Positions 44,548 to 53,600 of a stretch of 64,000 nt of DNA are shown here, in pieces (the first letter of the stretch is position 1; the number at the start of each line of letters is the position of its first letter). The stretch comes from Brachybacterium vulturis (lineage in GTDB: Bacteria; Actinomycetota; Actinomycetes; Actinomycetales; Dermabacteraceae). The position numbers were made by a program, and so were the translations under genes. The stretch spans positions 1,860,001-1,924,000 of the forward strand of contig NZ_CP023563.1 of assembly GCF_002407185.1 (NCBI RefSeq), written 5' to 3'. A model generated the notes under the pieces. The model saw only the letters and a program-made list of their open reading frames with translations. It was not told the DNA's origin and made no database searches.

Positions 44548-46659
44548 ATGAACGCCACCCCTGCCACTGCGACACCCCGTGAGACCGCGGCTTCGGCCGA
44601 GGGCGCTGCGCAGCGGCTGCTGCAGCGCCTGATCCTTCCCCTCGAGTCCTCCCCGGACGTCGTCCCGCTGTACATCGAGGCCGCCGATGCCCGCTCGGGC
44701 GCCACCGGCAGCGCGCTCGGCCTCGGCGGCGGTTCCGAGCCCGCCCGCCGGGTCGAGACCGAGGGGCAGTCCATCCAGCGTTCCGCCCAGGCCCAGGTCG
44801 ACATCAGCGAGCTCAACGAGCGGCACTCGGTGGGCGTCCCGGCGCGGAGCATGCGCTCCTTCGGCACCTACTTCAACGCCTTCCCGGCGAGCTACTGGCG
44901 TCGCTGGACCCCGGTGCGCGCCGTGCGCCTGACGGTCCGCACCTCCGGGACCGGTCACCTGGTCGTGATGCGCTCCACCGCCCGCGGCTCCCTGCAGCGA
45001 CAGGAGTCCCGGAACGTCTCCGGCGTGGGCGAGGAGGTCTTCGACCTCCCGTTGACCGCGTTCGGGGACGGCGGCTGGTACTGGTTCGACGCCTACGCCG
45101 GCTCCGAGGACCTCACGGTCCTCGGCGCCGAATGGACCGCCGATGCCGACCTCGCCCGCACCGAGGGCAGCTTCTCCATCTCGATGACCACGATGAACAA
45201 GGTCGAGTACTGCGTGGAGAACATCCGCACCGTCGCCGAGGACCCGGACCTGCGTGATCTCCTCGACGTCATGTACGTCGTCGACCAGGGCGCGGACCGC
45301 CTGAACGACCATGCCGAGGAGCTCGCCCCGCTGCAGGAGGCTCTCGGTGCGCAGCTGCAGATCATCGAGCAGGGCAACATCGGCGGCTCGGGCGGGTTCT
45401 CCCGCGGCATGTACGAGGCCGCCACCGCAGGCACCTCCACCTACGTCATCAACTGCGACGACGACATCGTGATCGAGCCGGAGTCGCTGATCCGGATGGT
45501 GACCTTCGCGGACTTCGCGAGCCGTCCGACCCTCGTCGGCGCCCACATGTTCGACCTCAACAACCGCTCGGTGCTGCACACCTTCGGCGAGGTCGTCGAT
45601 CCGTGGCGCATCCAACCGGCCGTCGCCATCCCGGAGGGGACGACGGGGCACGACTTCGCCGCCGAGCCGCTGCGCTCGACCCCGTGGCTGCACCGCCGCG
45701 CGGATGTCGACTACAACGGCTGGTGGAGCTGCCTGATCCCCACCGAGACGGTGCGCGCCATCGGGCTGAGCCTGCCGGTGTTCATCAAGTGGGACGACGC
45801 CGAGTACGGCCTGCGGGCGAAGAAGGCCGGCTACCCCACGGTCTCCCTGCCCGGTGCCGGCGTGTGGCACATGAGCTGGGTGGACAAGGACGACCTGGTG
45901 GGCTGGCAGGCCTACTTCCACGAGCGCAACCGGATCATCACCGCGCTGCTGCATTCCCCGTACGCCCGCGGCGGACGGGTGGTCAAGGAATCGCAGTTCA
46001 TGGACGTCAAGCACCTGATCTCCATGCAGTACTTCACCGAGGCGGGCCGATTGATGGCCCAGAAGGACGTGCTCGAGGGTCCCGACGCCCTGCACCCCTC
46101 GATCGGCACCAAGCTGCCCGAGATCCGGGGGATGGCCGCGGGTTTCGACGACGCGGTCTCCCGGAAGGACCAGGACCTGTACCCGCCGGTCCATATCGAC
46201 AGGCCGCCGCGGAAGGGTCGTCCGTTCACCCAGCCGCGCCGGCTGATGCTCCCGGCGTGGACGGTGAAGGTCCTCGCCAAGCAGCTGCTGAAGCCCACCG
46301 CACCGCAGGCCGAGGAGAACCCGCAGGCGGCGATCCCGCATCTGGACGCGAAGTGGTGGCGGTTGTCCGCCTACGACAGCGCGCTGGTCTCCAACGCGGA
46401 GGGCACCCAGGTCTCCTGGTACAAGCGGGACCCGCGGCAGGTGCGCGAGATGCTCGCCGAGGCGCTCTCGGCCCATGTGGCGCTGCACCGCGGCTGGAAC
46501 ACGCTGCGTGAGCGCTACCGGGATGCCTCGGCGCGCATCACCTCCTTCGACGCCTGGGAGAAGACCTTCGCCGAGAACCCGGCGCCGGACCGTGAGCCGG
46601 ACCGGGCCCTGCAGCAGGAGGCCTCCACGGCGTCCGATGGCGGAGGCAGCGCGGCGTGA
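44548..46659 (+). CDS. glfT2: GlfT2-type polymerising galactofuranosyltransferase
   Basis: 703 residues. An N-terminal beta-rich domain (about 1-200) precedes a GT-A domain with the DDD metal motif at 304-306 ('VINCDDDIVIEPESLIRM'), the catalytic Asp-Asp at 416-417 in 'VFIKWDDAEYGLRAKKAG' and the metal/acceptor His near 441 in 'VWHMSWVDKDD'. A C-terminal helical domain follows. This pattern matches M. tuberculosis GlfT2, which builds the alternating beta-1,5/1,6 galactan on a lipid carrier. It overlaps the ABC permease gene by 4 bases (GTGA), consistent with synthesis coupled to export. Confidence 0.93.
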   Translation: MNATPATATPRETAASAEGAAQRLLQRLILPLESSPDVVPLYIEAADARSGATGSALGLGGGSEPARRVETEGQSIQRSAQAQVDISELNERHSVGVPARSMRSFGTYFNAFPASYWRRWTPVRAVRLTVRTSGTGHLVVMRSTARGSLQRQESRNVSGVGEEVFDLPLTAFGDGGWYWFDAYAGSEDLTVLGAEWTADADLARTEGSFSISMTTMNKVEYCVENIRTVAEDPDLRDLLDVMYVVDQGADRLNDHAEELAPLQEALGAQLQIIEQGNIGGSGGFSRGMYEAATAGTSTYVINCDDDIVIEPESLIRMVTFADFASRPTLVGAHMFDLNNRSVLHTFGEVVDPWRIQPAVAIPEGTTGHDFAAEPLRSTPWLHRRADVDYNGWWSCLIPTETVRAIGLSLPVFIKWDDAEYGLRAKKAGYPTVSLPGAGVWHMSWVDKDDLVGWQAYFHERNRIITALLHSPYARGGRVVKESQFMDVKHLISMQYFTEAGRLMAQKDVLEGPDALHPSIGTKLPEIRGMAAGFDDAVSRKDQDLYPPVHIDRPPRKGRPFTQPRRLMLPAWTVKVLAKQLLKPTAPQAEENPQAAIPHLDAKWWRLSAYDSALVSNAEGTQVSWYKRDPRQVREMLAEALSAHVALHRGWNTLRERYRDASARITSFDAWEKTFAENPAPDREPDRALQQEASTASDGGGSAA

Positions 46660-47579
46660 GCACCGGCGGCGGAGGCTCGGCGCGGCTGCCCAGCCGCGCG
46701 GAGCAGGCCGAGGGCTGGCGCGCCCCCGGTCAGGATGCGGGCTGGCTGAATCCGCTCCGGGAGCGCTTCCTGCTGCGTCTGCTGGTGCGCAAGGAGCTGA
46801 GGGTGCGCTATCGCGGCAGCGCCCTGGGCATGCTGTGGAGCTATGTCAAACCGGCGGTGCAGTTCATCGTCTTCTACATCGCCCTCGGCGTCTTCCTGCA
46901 GCTGAACCGGGACACCCCGGCCTACGCGGTGTACCTGTTCAGCGGCATCGTGGTGGTGAACCTCTTCGGCGAGGTGTTCGGCAACGCCACCCGCTCGATC
47001 ACCGGCAACCAGGCGCTGGTCTCCAAGATCTACCTGCCCAGCGAGCTGTTCCCCTGGGCGAGCATGATCGTCGCGCTGGTCCACTTCCTGCCTCAGCTGC
47101 TGGTGCTGCTGGCGGGGGCGCTGCTGTTCGGCTGGCTGCCCTCGGCGACCTCGGCGCTCGCCTTCGGGATGGGCCTGGTGATCCTGGTGGTCTTCACGAT
47201 GGGGCTGGGCATGATCACCGCAGCGCTGAACGCGGCCTTCCGCGACGTCGAGAACTTCGTGGACCTCATCGTCATGGTCGCCACCTGGCTCTCGCCGGTG
47301 CTGTACCGGATCTCCATGGTCGAGGAGGTGATCGGCGGGACGATCTGGTGGTGGCTGTACCAGCTGAACCCGCTGACCATCGTGGTGGAGCTGTTCCACG
47401 TCGCGTTCTGGCGCTATACCCCGCCGGCGGTCCAGGGCGTCGCCGCGGATCCGTCGCTCGCGGGCCCGGGCGAGCCCTTCGGCCTGTGGTGGGCCGGGCT
47501 GCTGATCGCCGGGCTCACGTTCCTGCTCGGCACCGTCCTGTTCGAGCGCTCCAAGCGACGCTTCGCCCAGGAACTGTGA
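46656..47579 (+). CDS. wzm: Wzm-type polysaccharide ABC transporter permease
   Basis: 307 residues from GTG, coupled to glfT2. An amphipathic N-terminus with 'LLRLLVRKELRVRYRGSALG' (the gate helix motif of Wzm/TagG permeases) precedes six transmembrane helices, for example 'FIVFYIALGVFLQLN' and 'VIVALVHFLPQLLVLLAG'. An ABC2-type exporter of lipid-linked glycans, like Rv3783 in the mycobacterial galactan locus. The ATPase partner lies 13 bp downstream. Confidence 0.92.
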   Translation: MSTGGGGSARLPSRAEQAEGWRAPGQDAGWLNPLRERFLLRLLVRKELRVRYRGSALGMLWSYVKPAVQFIVFYIALGVFLQLNRDTPAYAVYLFSGIVVVNLFGEVFGNATRSITGNQALVSKIYLPSELFPWASMIVALVHFLPQLLVLLAGALLFGWLPSATSALAFGMGLVILVVFTMGLGMITAALNAAFRDVENFVDLIVMVATWLSPVLYRISMVEEVIGGTIWWWLYQLNPLTIVVELFHVAFWRYTPPAVQGVAADPSLAGPGEPFGLWWAGLLIAGLTFLLGTVLFERSKRRFAQEL

Positions 47580-47592
47580 GAGGAGCCGTGCG

Positions 47593-48363
47593 ATGAGCCC
47601 GAACATCGAATCCGTCCCGGAGACCGCCGCAGTCCCCACCGACCGCGAGATGGTCCGCATCGAGCACGTCACCAAGCAGTTCTCGCTGCGCCACGATCAC
47701 TCGCTCAAGGAGCTGGTGTTCTCGGCGCTGCAGCGCAAGAAGCTCGCCGACAGCTTCCTGGCGCTGGAGGACGTGGACCTCACCGTGAACGCGGGGGAGA
47801 CCGTGGGACTGATCGGCTTCAACGGCTCGGGGAAGTCGACGCTGCTGAAGACCGTCTCCGGTGTGCTCTATCCGGACCGGGGACGGGTGCTGCTGCGCGG
47901 CCGCGTCGCGGGGCTGATCGAGGTGGGTGCCGGCTTCCACCCCGACCTCTCCGGGCGCGAGAACGTCTACCTCAACGGGGCCATCCTCGGCATGACCCGG
48001 GAGCAGATCGATGCGAAGTTCGACGAGATCGTCGCCTTCAGCGAGATCGAGGAGTTCATCGACACCGACGTGAAGTACTTCAGCTCGGGCATGTTCCTGC
48101 GCCTGGCCTTCGCCGTGGCCGTGCACACCGAACCGGACATCTTCCTGGTCGACGAGATCCTCTCCGTCGGCGACGAGCCGTTCCAGCGCAAGTGCCTCGA
48201 GCGGATCCGTGAGCTCCAGCAGGCCGGGCGCACCATGATCGTGGTCTCCCACGAGCTGGAGATGCTCGAGAAGCTGTGCACCCGGATCGTGGTCCTGCGC
48301 AAGGGCCGGGCGATCTTCGACGGCGATCCCACCGAGGCCGTCGCGACCCTGCGCGCCGGATGA
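47593..48363 (+). CDS. wzt: Wzt-type polysaccharide ABC transporter ATPase
   Basis: 256 residues. Walker A 'LIGFNGSGKSTLLKTV' (75-83), Q-loop region 'GLIEVGAGFHPDLSGRENVY' characteristic of Wzt/TagH, signature 'YFSSGMFLRLAFAVAVHTEP', Walker B 'IFLVDEILSVGDE' and switch His in 'MIVVSHELEML'. It ends right after the ATPase domain with no C-terminal carbohydrate-recognition domain, as in galactan and teichoic-acid exporters that recognise the lipid-linked polymer through the ATPase or permease. AGGAG lies upstream of the ATG. Last gene of the galactofuran run. Confidence 0.93.
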   Translation: MSPNIESVPETAAVPTDREMVRIEHVTKQFSLRHDHSLKELVFSALQRKKLADSFLALEDVDLTVNAGETVGLIGFNGSGKSTLLKTVSGVLYPDRGRVLLRGRVAGLIEVGAGFHPDLSGRENVYLNGAILGMTREQIDAKFDEIVAFSEIEEFIDTDVKYFSSGMFLRLAFAVAVHTEPDIFLVDEILSVGDEPFQRKCLERIRELQQAGRTMIVVSHELEMLEKLCTRIVVLRKGRAIFDGDPTEAVATLRAG

Positions 48364-48405
48364 GGCCCGGCCGGGCCCGGCCCGCCACTCGTGCGGACGC
48401 AGCGC

Positions 48406-49116
48406 TCAGCCGCGCGCGGTGACGCCCTCCTCGAGGGCCTGGCGCTCGGTGACCACCGCGGCGGGACCGACGATCCCGCCGCCCCCGAGCAGCGCCGCGA
48501 GCACCGGGGGGAGCGCGCCGAGCCCGTCGCCGTCCACCAGCAGGCGCGGGGGAGCGGAGGGGTCGCTCGCCGCGGGGGCGCCGGGCTGCGCCGCGGGGCC
48601 GCTCCACGCCGGCAGGGAGACGCCGAGCCGGTCGGAGCTCCCGCGCACCTCGGCCAGCCAGTCGTGGGCCAGCGGCGGCAGCTCCGCGCTGTAGCGGGGG
48701 GCGAGCGAGACGGCGTCGAGGGCGAGCACCTCGTCCGCGGCGTCGGCCAGCGGGGAGTCCGGCCGGTCCGTGATCACCACCCGCGGCTGCTTGGGACCGG
48801 GCGGGATCCCATCGGCGGGCTCCGCCTCCCGCTCGAGGACCGTCACCGCGGCGCCCAGCGCCCAGGACGCCAGCGCCAGTGCCAGCCGCTTCCAGTGCGC
48901 AGGGAGGTCCAGCACCACCTCGTCCCCGGGGGCGAGGTCGATCTCGTCGTGCAGGTGCCCGATCGACTTGATCACCCAGTTCGCCAGCACGTGACCGGAC
49001 AGCTCGATCCGTGCGGCCTCGCCGTACCAGGCCAGCGCGGGGCGCGGGCCCGTCCGCTCGAGGGCGCGCAGCAGCTGCGCACCGGTCTGCGGCGAGGGGG
49101 CGGCGGAGGTGCTCAT
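48406..49116 (-). CDS. TIGR03089-family protein (AMP-ligase-like fragment)
   Basis: 236 residues. Resembles the small actinobacterial TIGR03089 family, related to the N-terminal part of AMP-forming acyl-CoA ligases: 'GPRPALAWYGEAARIELSGH', 'LANWVIKSIGHLHDEIDLAP', 'VVLDLPAHWKRLALALASWA' and 'AAVTVLEREAEPADG'. The nucleotide-binding and catalytic segments of true ligases are absent, so no enzymatic role is claimed. It overlaps the CofE-like gene stop by ATGA. The 42-bp convergent gap to wzt holds a 14-bp perfect palindrome (GGCCCGGCCGGGCC, 48364-48377) that may act in termination. Confidence 0.78.
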   Translation of the reverse strand: MSTSAAPSPQTGAQLLRALERTGPRPALAWYGEAARIELSGHVLANWVIKSIGHLHDEIDLAPGDEVVLDLPAHWKRLALALASWALGAAVTVLEREAEPADGIPPGPKQPRVVITDRPDSPLADAADEVLALDAVSLAPRYSAELPPLAHDWLAEVRGSSDRLGVSLPAWSGPAAQPGAPAASDPSAPPRLLVDGDGLGALPPVLAALLGGGGIVGPAAVVTERQALEEGVTARG

Positions 49117-50219
49117 GAGGGCTCCTGGAGAGGGTCGGGGACGGAGATCTCGACCGTGATCTCCGGCAGCGGGGCGCCGAGGGACTCCGCCCCCAGCGCG
49201 GTGCGGACCCGCTCGGCGAGCGTCGCGGCGTGGATCAGCGCGGCCCCGGAGGCATCGGCGGCCTCCACCACGATATGCGGAGCCGACCCGTCCGGGCGGA
49301 GCGCTCGCACGGACGCGGTCGATGCCTCCTGACCCCGCCGGGGCACGGCCGCGACCGCCAGCGCCCGGGCGATCCGCTCCGCCGCCGGTTCGGGGGACAT
49401 GCGGGCGATCGGCTCCTGCGCGGGGGCCAGCCCGAGCGCGACCCACACCGACTCGAGGCTGGGGCGAGGGAACCAGTCGTCCTCCCCCGTGCGGGAGAGG
49501 TCACGGGCCGGGACGTCCTGCGCCGTGGCGCCGGGCACTCCCCGCACCAGCGCGGCGGGCACCCCGCTGGACTTGCCCTTGACCAGGTCCGCGGCGGCCG
49601 CCAGCTCATCGGCGAGGTTCCGCACCGTGACGGTCAGGGGGCGGCCGTCCGCATCCGCGCCGCCGCGCAGATCCTGCAGGGCGGCGACACCGGCCGCCCC
49701 GAGGGCGATGTCGCCCACCCCGACCCGCCAGATCCGGGAGGAGGTGTCGGTCAGCAGCACTCCGAGATCCACGCCCAGCGCGGTGACCAGTGCCGCACGC
49801 AGCTCCCGCGCGCAGGCGTCGGGATCCTCGGGCAGCAGCAGCGGCCCGTCCGGGGCGTTGGAGGAGTCCACGCCGGCGGCCGCCATCACCGGGCCCGACG
49901 GGATCTGCACCACCGAGGTCACCACCTGGGTGTGCAGGCGGCGGGCGACCGTGCGCACCGCGGCGTCCGCGATGGCCTGCTCTCGCTGCGCAGGGGCGAT
50001 GCGCAGGCCGAGGGCCTTGGAGACGACCTTGGTCGACAGGCACAGCACATCACCGTCCTGTGGCGCCAGCGGCCTCAGCGCCGCACCCAGCTGAGCGGCC
50101 AGGTCGTCGCCCTCGCGGATCTCGCCCAGACCGGTGACGGGCAGCACGTGGAGCTCGTCGCGCGGGGGGTCCGCGGGAGAGGATGGGGCCAGTGGTGACG
50201 GTGGCGGAGCAGCGGGCAC
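49113..50219 (-). CDS. cofE: CofE-like coenzyme F420-0:L-glutamate ligase domain protein
   Basis: 368 residues from GTG at 50219, with GGGAGG five bases upstream; a TTG 13 codons earlier is less likely. The CofE/FbiB N-terminal fold is clear: 'VLPVTGLGEIREGDDLAAQL', 'LCLSTKVVSKALG', 'VVQIPSGPVMAAAGVDSSNA', 'GVLLTDTSSRIWRVGVGDIA' and 'LADELAAAADLVKGKSSGVP'. CofE adds glutamates to F420-0 with GTP. The C-terminal 110 residues do not show the FMN reductase-like domain of mycobacterial FbiB. No cofD/fbiA gene is adjacent, unlike mycobacteria; whether the host makes F420 is unknown. Confidence 0.8.
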   Translation of the reverse strand: MPAAPPPSPLAPSSPADPPRDELHVLPVTGLGEIREGDDLAAQLGAALRPLAPQDGDVLCLSTKVVSKALGLRIAPAQREQAIADAAVRTVARRLHTQVVTSVVQIPSGPVMAAAGVDSSNAPDGPLLLPEDPDACARELRAALVTALGVDLGVLLTDTSSRIWRVGVGDIALGAAGVAALQDLRGGADADGRPLTVTVRNLADELAAAADLVKGKSSGVPAALVRGVPGATAQDVPARDLSRTGEDDWFPRPSLESVWVALGLAPAQEPIARMSPEPAAERIARALAVAAVPRRGQEASTASVRALRPDGSAPHIVVEAADASGAALIHAATLAERVRTALGAESLGAPLPEITVEISVPDPLQEPS

Positions 50220-50277
50220 GAGGGCCTCCCGGGACGTGGGTTCGAAGGTGATATGCAAGGCGACGCGCCGACGCCGC

Positions 50278-50306
50278 TTGACGGACCATAACTACACCGG
50301 TGTACT
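50278..50306 (+). promoter_or_regulatory. Candidate whiB promoter with embedded 12-bp palindrome
   Basis: TTGACG (50278-50283), a 17-bp spacer and TGTACT (50301-50306) make a fair sigma-70-type promoter directed at whiB. A perfect palindrome TACACCGGTGTA (50293-50304) overlaps the spacer and -10, an ideal operator position. No experimental support; the palindrome is not a motif I can assign to a named regulator. Confidence 0.5.
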
Positions 50307-50323
50307 TTAGGCCCGACGAGCCT

Positions 50324-50353
50324 TCGGTGGTCAACGCATCGGTGGTCAATGCA
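50324..50353. repeat. Two tandem 15-bp direct repeats in the whiB leader
   Basis: TCGGTGGTCAACGCA (50324-50338) is followed at once by TCGGTGGTCAATGCA (50339-50353), one mismatch. They lie between the candidate promoter and the whiB start codon. Repeats in a leader may bind a regulator or be a simple duplication. Confidence 0.6.
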
Positions 50354-50374
50354 GGAGTGGAAGGAGCGGTGGCG

Positions 50375-50674
50375 ATGGACGAGAACCGTGTCGACGATGA
50401 TGCGCGTGCAGAGCTGTCCCTGCTCGACGTCGCCGGGCAGGACTCCGATGACGCCGAGCTGACCTGGCAGGAGCGCGCGCTGTGCGCGCAGACCGACCCG
50501 GAGGCGTTCTTCCCCGAGAAGGGCGGCTCCACCCGTGAGGCCAAGAAGGTGTGCGTCTCCTGCGAGGTGCGCGCCGAGTGCCTGGAGTACGCCCTCGAGA
50601 ACGATGAGCGCTTCGGGATCTGGGGCGGTCTGTCCGAGCGCGAGCGCCGCAAGCTCAAGCGCCGGGTGGTCTGA
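50375..50674 (+). CDS. whiB: WhiB-family iron-sulfur regulator (WhiB2/WhmD-like)
   Basis: 99 residues from ATG at 50375, with GGAAGGAG upstream; an in-frame GTG at 50300 would extend it by 25 codons into the direct repeats. The four Fe-S cysteines occur as 'ALCAQTDPEAFFPEKG', then 'CVSCEVRAEC', and the family turn 'FGIWGGLSERERRKLKRR' closes the protein. In actinobacteria this class controls septation and sporulation-like division. The neighbourhood (CofE upstream, ManB downstream) matches the whiB2 region of mycobacteria, supporting the WhiB2 subgroup. Confidence 0.93.
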   Translation: MDENRVDDDARAELSLLDVAGQDSDDAELTWQERALCAQTDPEAFFPEKGGSTREAKKVCVSCEVRAECLEYALENDERFGIWGGLSERERRKLKRRVV

Positions 50675-50686
50675 CATCCTTCCCCG

Positions 50687-53600
50687 GTGAGCGACCGTCA
50701 CATCACTGCGGTCGTCCTGTTGGACGGGACGACCACCGCGTCAACCCACGAGGCGCTCCGCACGGCGCTGTCGGCGCAGACCCGGCGACCGGACCGGGTC
50801 GTGGTCATCGCCCCCTCCGACCTCCCCGAGGACGTGCGCGAGGGCGTCGAGGCGGACCGCGCCGCCGGGAGCATGCACCGGGTCCTGCCGGTCTCCGCCG
50901 CAGTGAGCCGGGCCGGGGCGGTCCGGGAGATCCTCGAGACCCTCGACGACCCGGATGCCACCGCCCGGTCATCGGCGTCGTCGGCGTCGGACACCGAGGC
51001 GGGCGCTGCCACCGCGACGCCGCGCGCCGGTGGACGCCGTGCGCGCGATGTCGACAGCGTCGCCGTCGAGCGGGAACGGACCCAGCAGGCGGAGGACCTC
51101 GCCAAGGTGCCCCAGCGCCTGCGCCGACGGCGCTATCGCTCGGGCCGCCGGGTCGGCACCGCCGACGGCGCCGCCGGGGAGTCCTGGCTCTGGTTCGTGG
51201 TGGACGGCGCCCCGCCGGCGCCCGACGCCCTCGCGCACCAGCTGGAGATCGTCGAGGTGTCCCCGAACACCGCCGCGGTCGGCACCAAGCGGGTGCGGCA
51301 CGCCGATCCGGGCGACCCCGAGGGGGCGGAGCAGCTCAGCGTCCAGGGCGCCGATGCGCTCGTGGACGTCGGCCTCACCCTCACCCACGGGGGACGGATC
51401 ATCACCGGGGTCGACCCCGGCGAGATCGACCAGGGGCAGTCCGACTGGCGCCATGACGTGCTCGCGGTCCCCCTGCCGGGCATGCTGGTGCGTGAGCAGA
51501 CGCTGCGGGAGGTCGGCGGCCTCGACCCGGACCTGCCCGCCCCCTGGGCGGAGATCGACCTGTGCCGTCGCATCTGGCGCGCCGGGGAGCGGGTGGCGGT
51601 GCAGTCCGCCGCCCGGGTCCTGCACCCGTACCCCACGAGACCTCTGCTCGACCGGCTCCAGGAGCAGCGCACAGGGCAGCACCTCGCACTGCTCAAGCAG
51701 CGCTCGCTCCCGCACGCCCTGCTGTCCCTGCTGCTCCTCCCGCTGGCGACCGGGCTGCGGATGGCCGCCGCGATCGCCGCCTCCGCCCCCCGCACCGCCC
51801 TGATGGAGCTGCGCGCCGCGGCGGCGGTGCTGCCCCGGGCGCGACGGGTGCTGTCCCGGGGCCTGCGCGAACGTCACCGGGCGCGGGTGCCGCGCGGACG
51901 CCTCGCCCCGCTCTACCTGCCGCGCGGGGAGGGGATGCGGCGCTGGGTCGAGGACACCTGGACCCGCCTCTTCGCCGACGACGACCGGCGACGGCAGATC
52001 CGCCGGACCACCTGGGGGATCGCCGGGACGCGCCACGGCCTCGACGACGCCGACTACGGGCGCCACATCGTCTGGACGGTGGTCGTGGCACTGGCCGCGA
52101 CCGTGGTCGGACTGTTCACCCTGCGGGGGCTCTTCGGCCGCGGGGAGCTCGTCGGCCCCGGACTGCTCCCGATCCCCGAGAATCGCACGGACCTCTGGGA
52201 CGCGGCGTGGGCGAGCTGGATCCCCGGCGGTCTGGGGGAGCGCGGTCCCGCGGACGCCCTCGTCCGCCTGCTGGGCCATCTGCCCCTCGGTGGGAACCTG
52301 CTCGTCGAGAGCCTGCTGTTCGCCGCCGTGCCCGCCAGTGCACTGCTGGCCTGGTGGGCCTCCGGAGCGCTGACCCGCGCAGTGGGGCCGCGCCTGGTGA
52401 TCGCGAGCGTCTGGGCGCTCGCGCCGTCCCTGCTGGCCGCTCTCACCCTCGGTGCCTGGCCGCTGCTGCTGGTCCACCTCCTGCTCCCGCTGCTGGCGCT
52501 CGCGATCGGTCGGGCGATCGGGCTGCCCCACAAGGTCTCCCAGGCCAGCGTGTCCGCGGCGGCGGCCGCGGGGCTGGTGCTGCTGGTGATCGGTGCCGTG
52601 CAGCCGGTCCTGGTGGTGCTCGCCGCGGCGGCGCTGCTGCTGATCGCCGTGGCGGTGCCGGGTCGCCGGCGCCGACTGCTGTGGGTGCTGCTCCCCTCCC
52701 TCGCCCTGCACGGCCCGTACCTCCCGACCTACCTCGGACACCCCGAGACGGTGCTCGCCGTGGCAGGGGTGCCGGCCACCACGGCCACCGCGACGTCCAT
52801 GGACCTGCTCACCCTGTGGCCGGTCGCCCCCGGCGTGCAGGAGGTGCTCACTGCGCTGGTGGGCCCGACCGCCGCCATGCTCCTGCCGCTGCTGCCCGTC
52901 GCCCCCGTGGTCCTCGCCGCGCTGTTCGCCCCGCTGCTCCCCGGTGCCGCCGGGCGGGTGGGTCGCTTCAGCCTGCTGCTGGCCGCTCTCGGAGTGCTGG
53001 CCGCGCTCCTGTCCCGCAGCACCTGGGTGGCGGTGGCCGACGGCCGGCTCGTCACCCCGTCGCCGCACGCCCTGCTCAGCGTCATCCTGCTGGCACTGGC
53101 CGTCGGGGCCGCCGCGACCTTCGACGCCCTCGCGCGACGCGAGGAGCACGACGGGCGTCTCCGGCGGGTCCTCACCGCCGCCCTCGGCACCCTCGTCGCC
53201 GCGGCCTGCCTGGTCTCGGTGACCGGCTGGACGCTGCTGCTGCCCGGTCAGCTCCGGGTGGATCGGGCCGAGAGCGGCGAGGTCCCCGCGGCCGCCGCGG
53301 ACCAGGGCCTCACCGACGCCCGCTCACGCGTGCTGGTGCTCGCCCAGCTGCCGGACGGCTCGGTCGAGGCGCGGCTGGTCGTCCACGGCGGCGACTCCGT
53401 GACCCAGCACGCGGTGATCAACGACGCCCGGGACGTGGACACCGTCACCGCGGGCGGGCCGGTGGACGCCGATCCCGCCGCCACGGCGCTGCGGGAGGCG
53501 GTCGCGGGAGCGCTCTCCGACACGACCCCGAGCGGGGAGAACGGGGAACGGGCGGCACTCTCGGAGTTCGCCGTCGCCTACGTGGTGGTGCGCGGAGACC

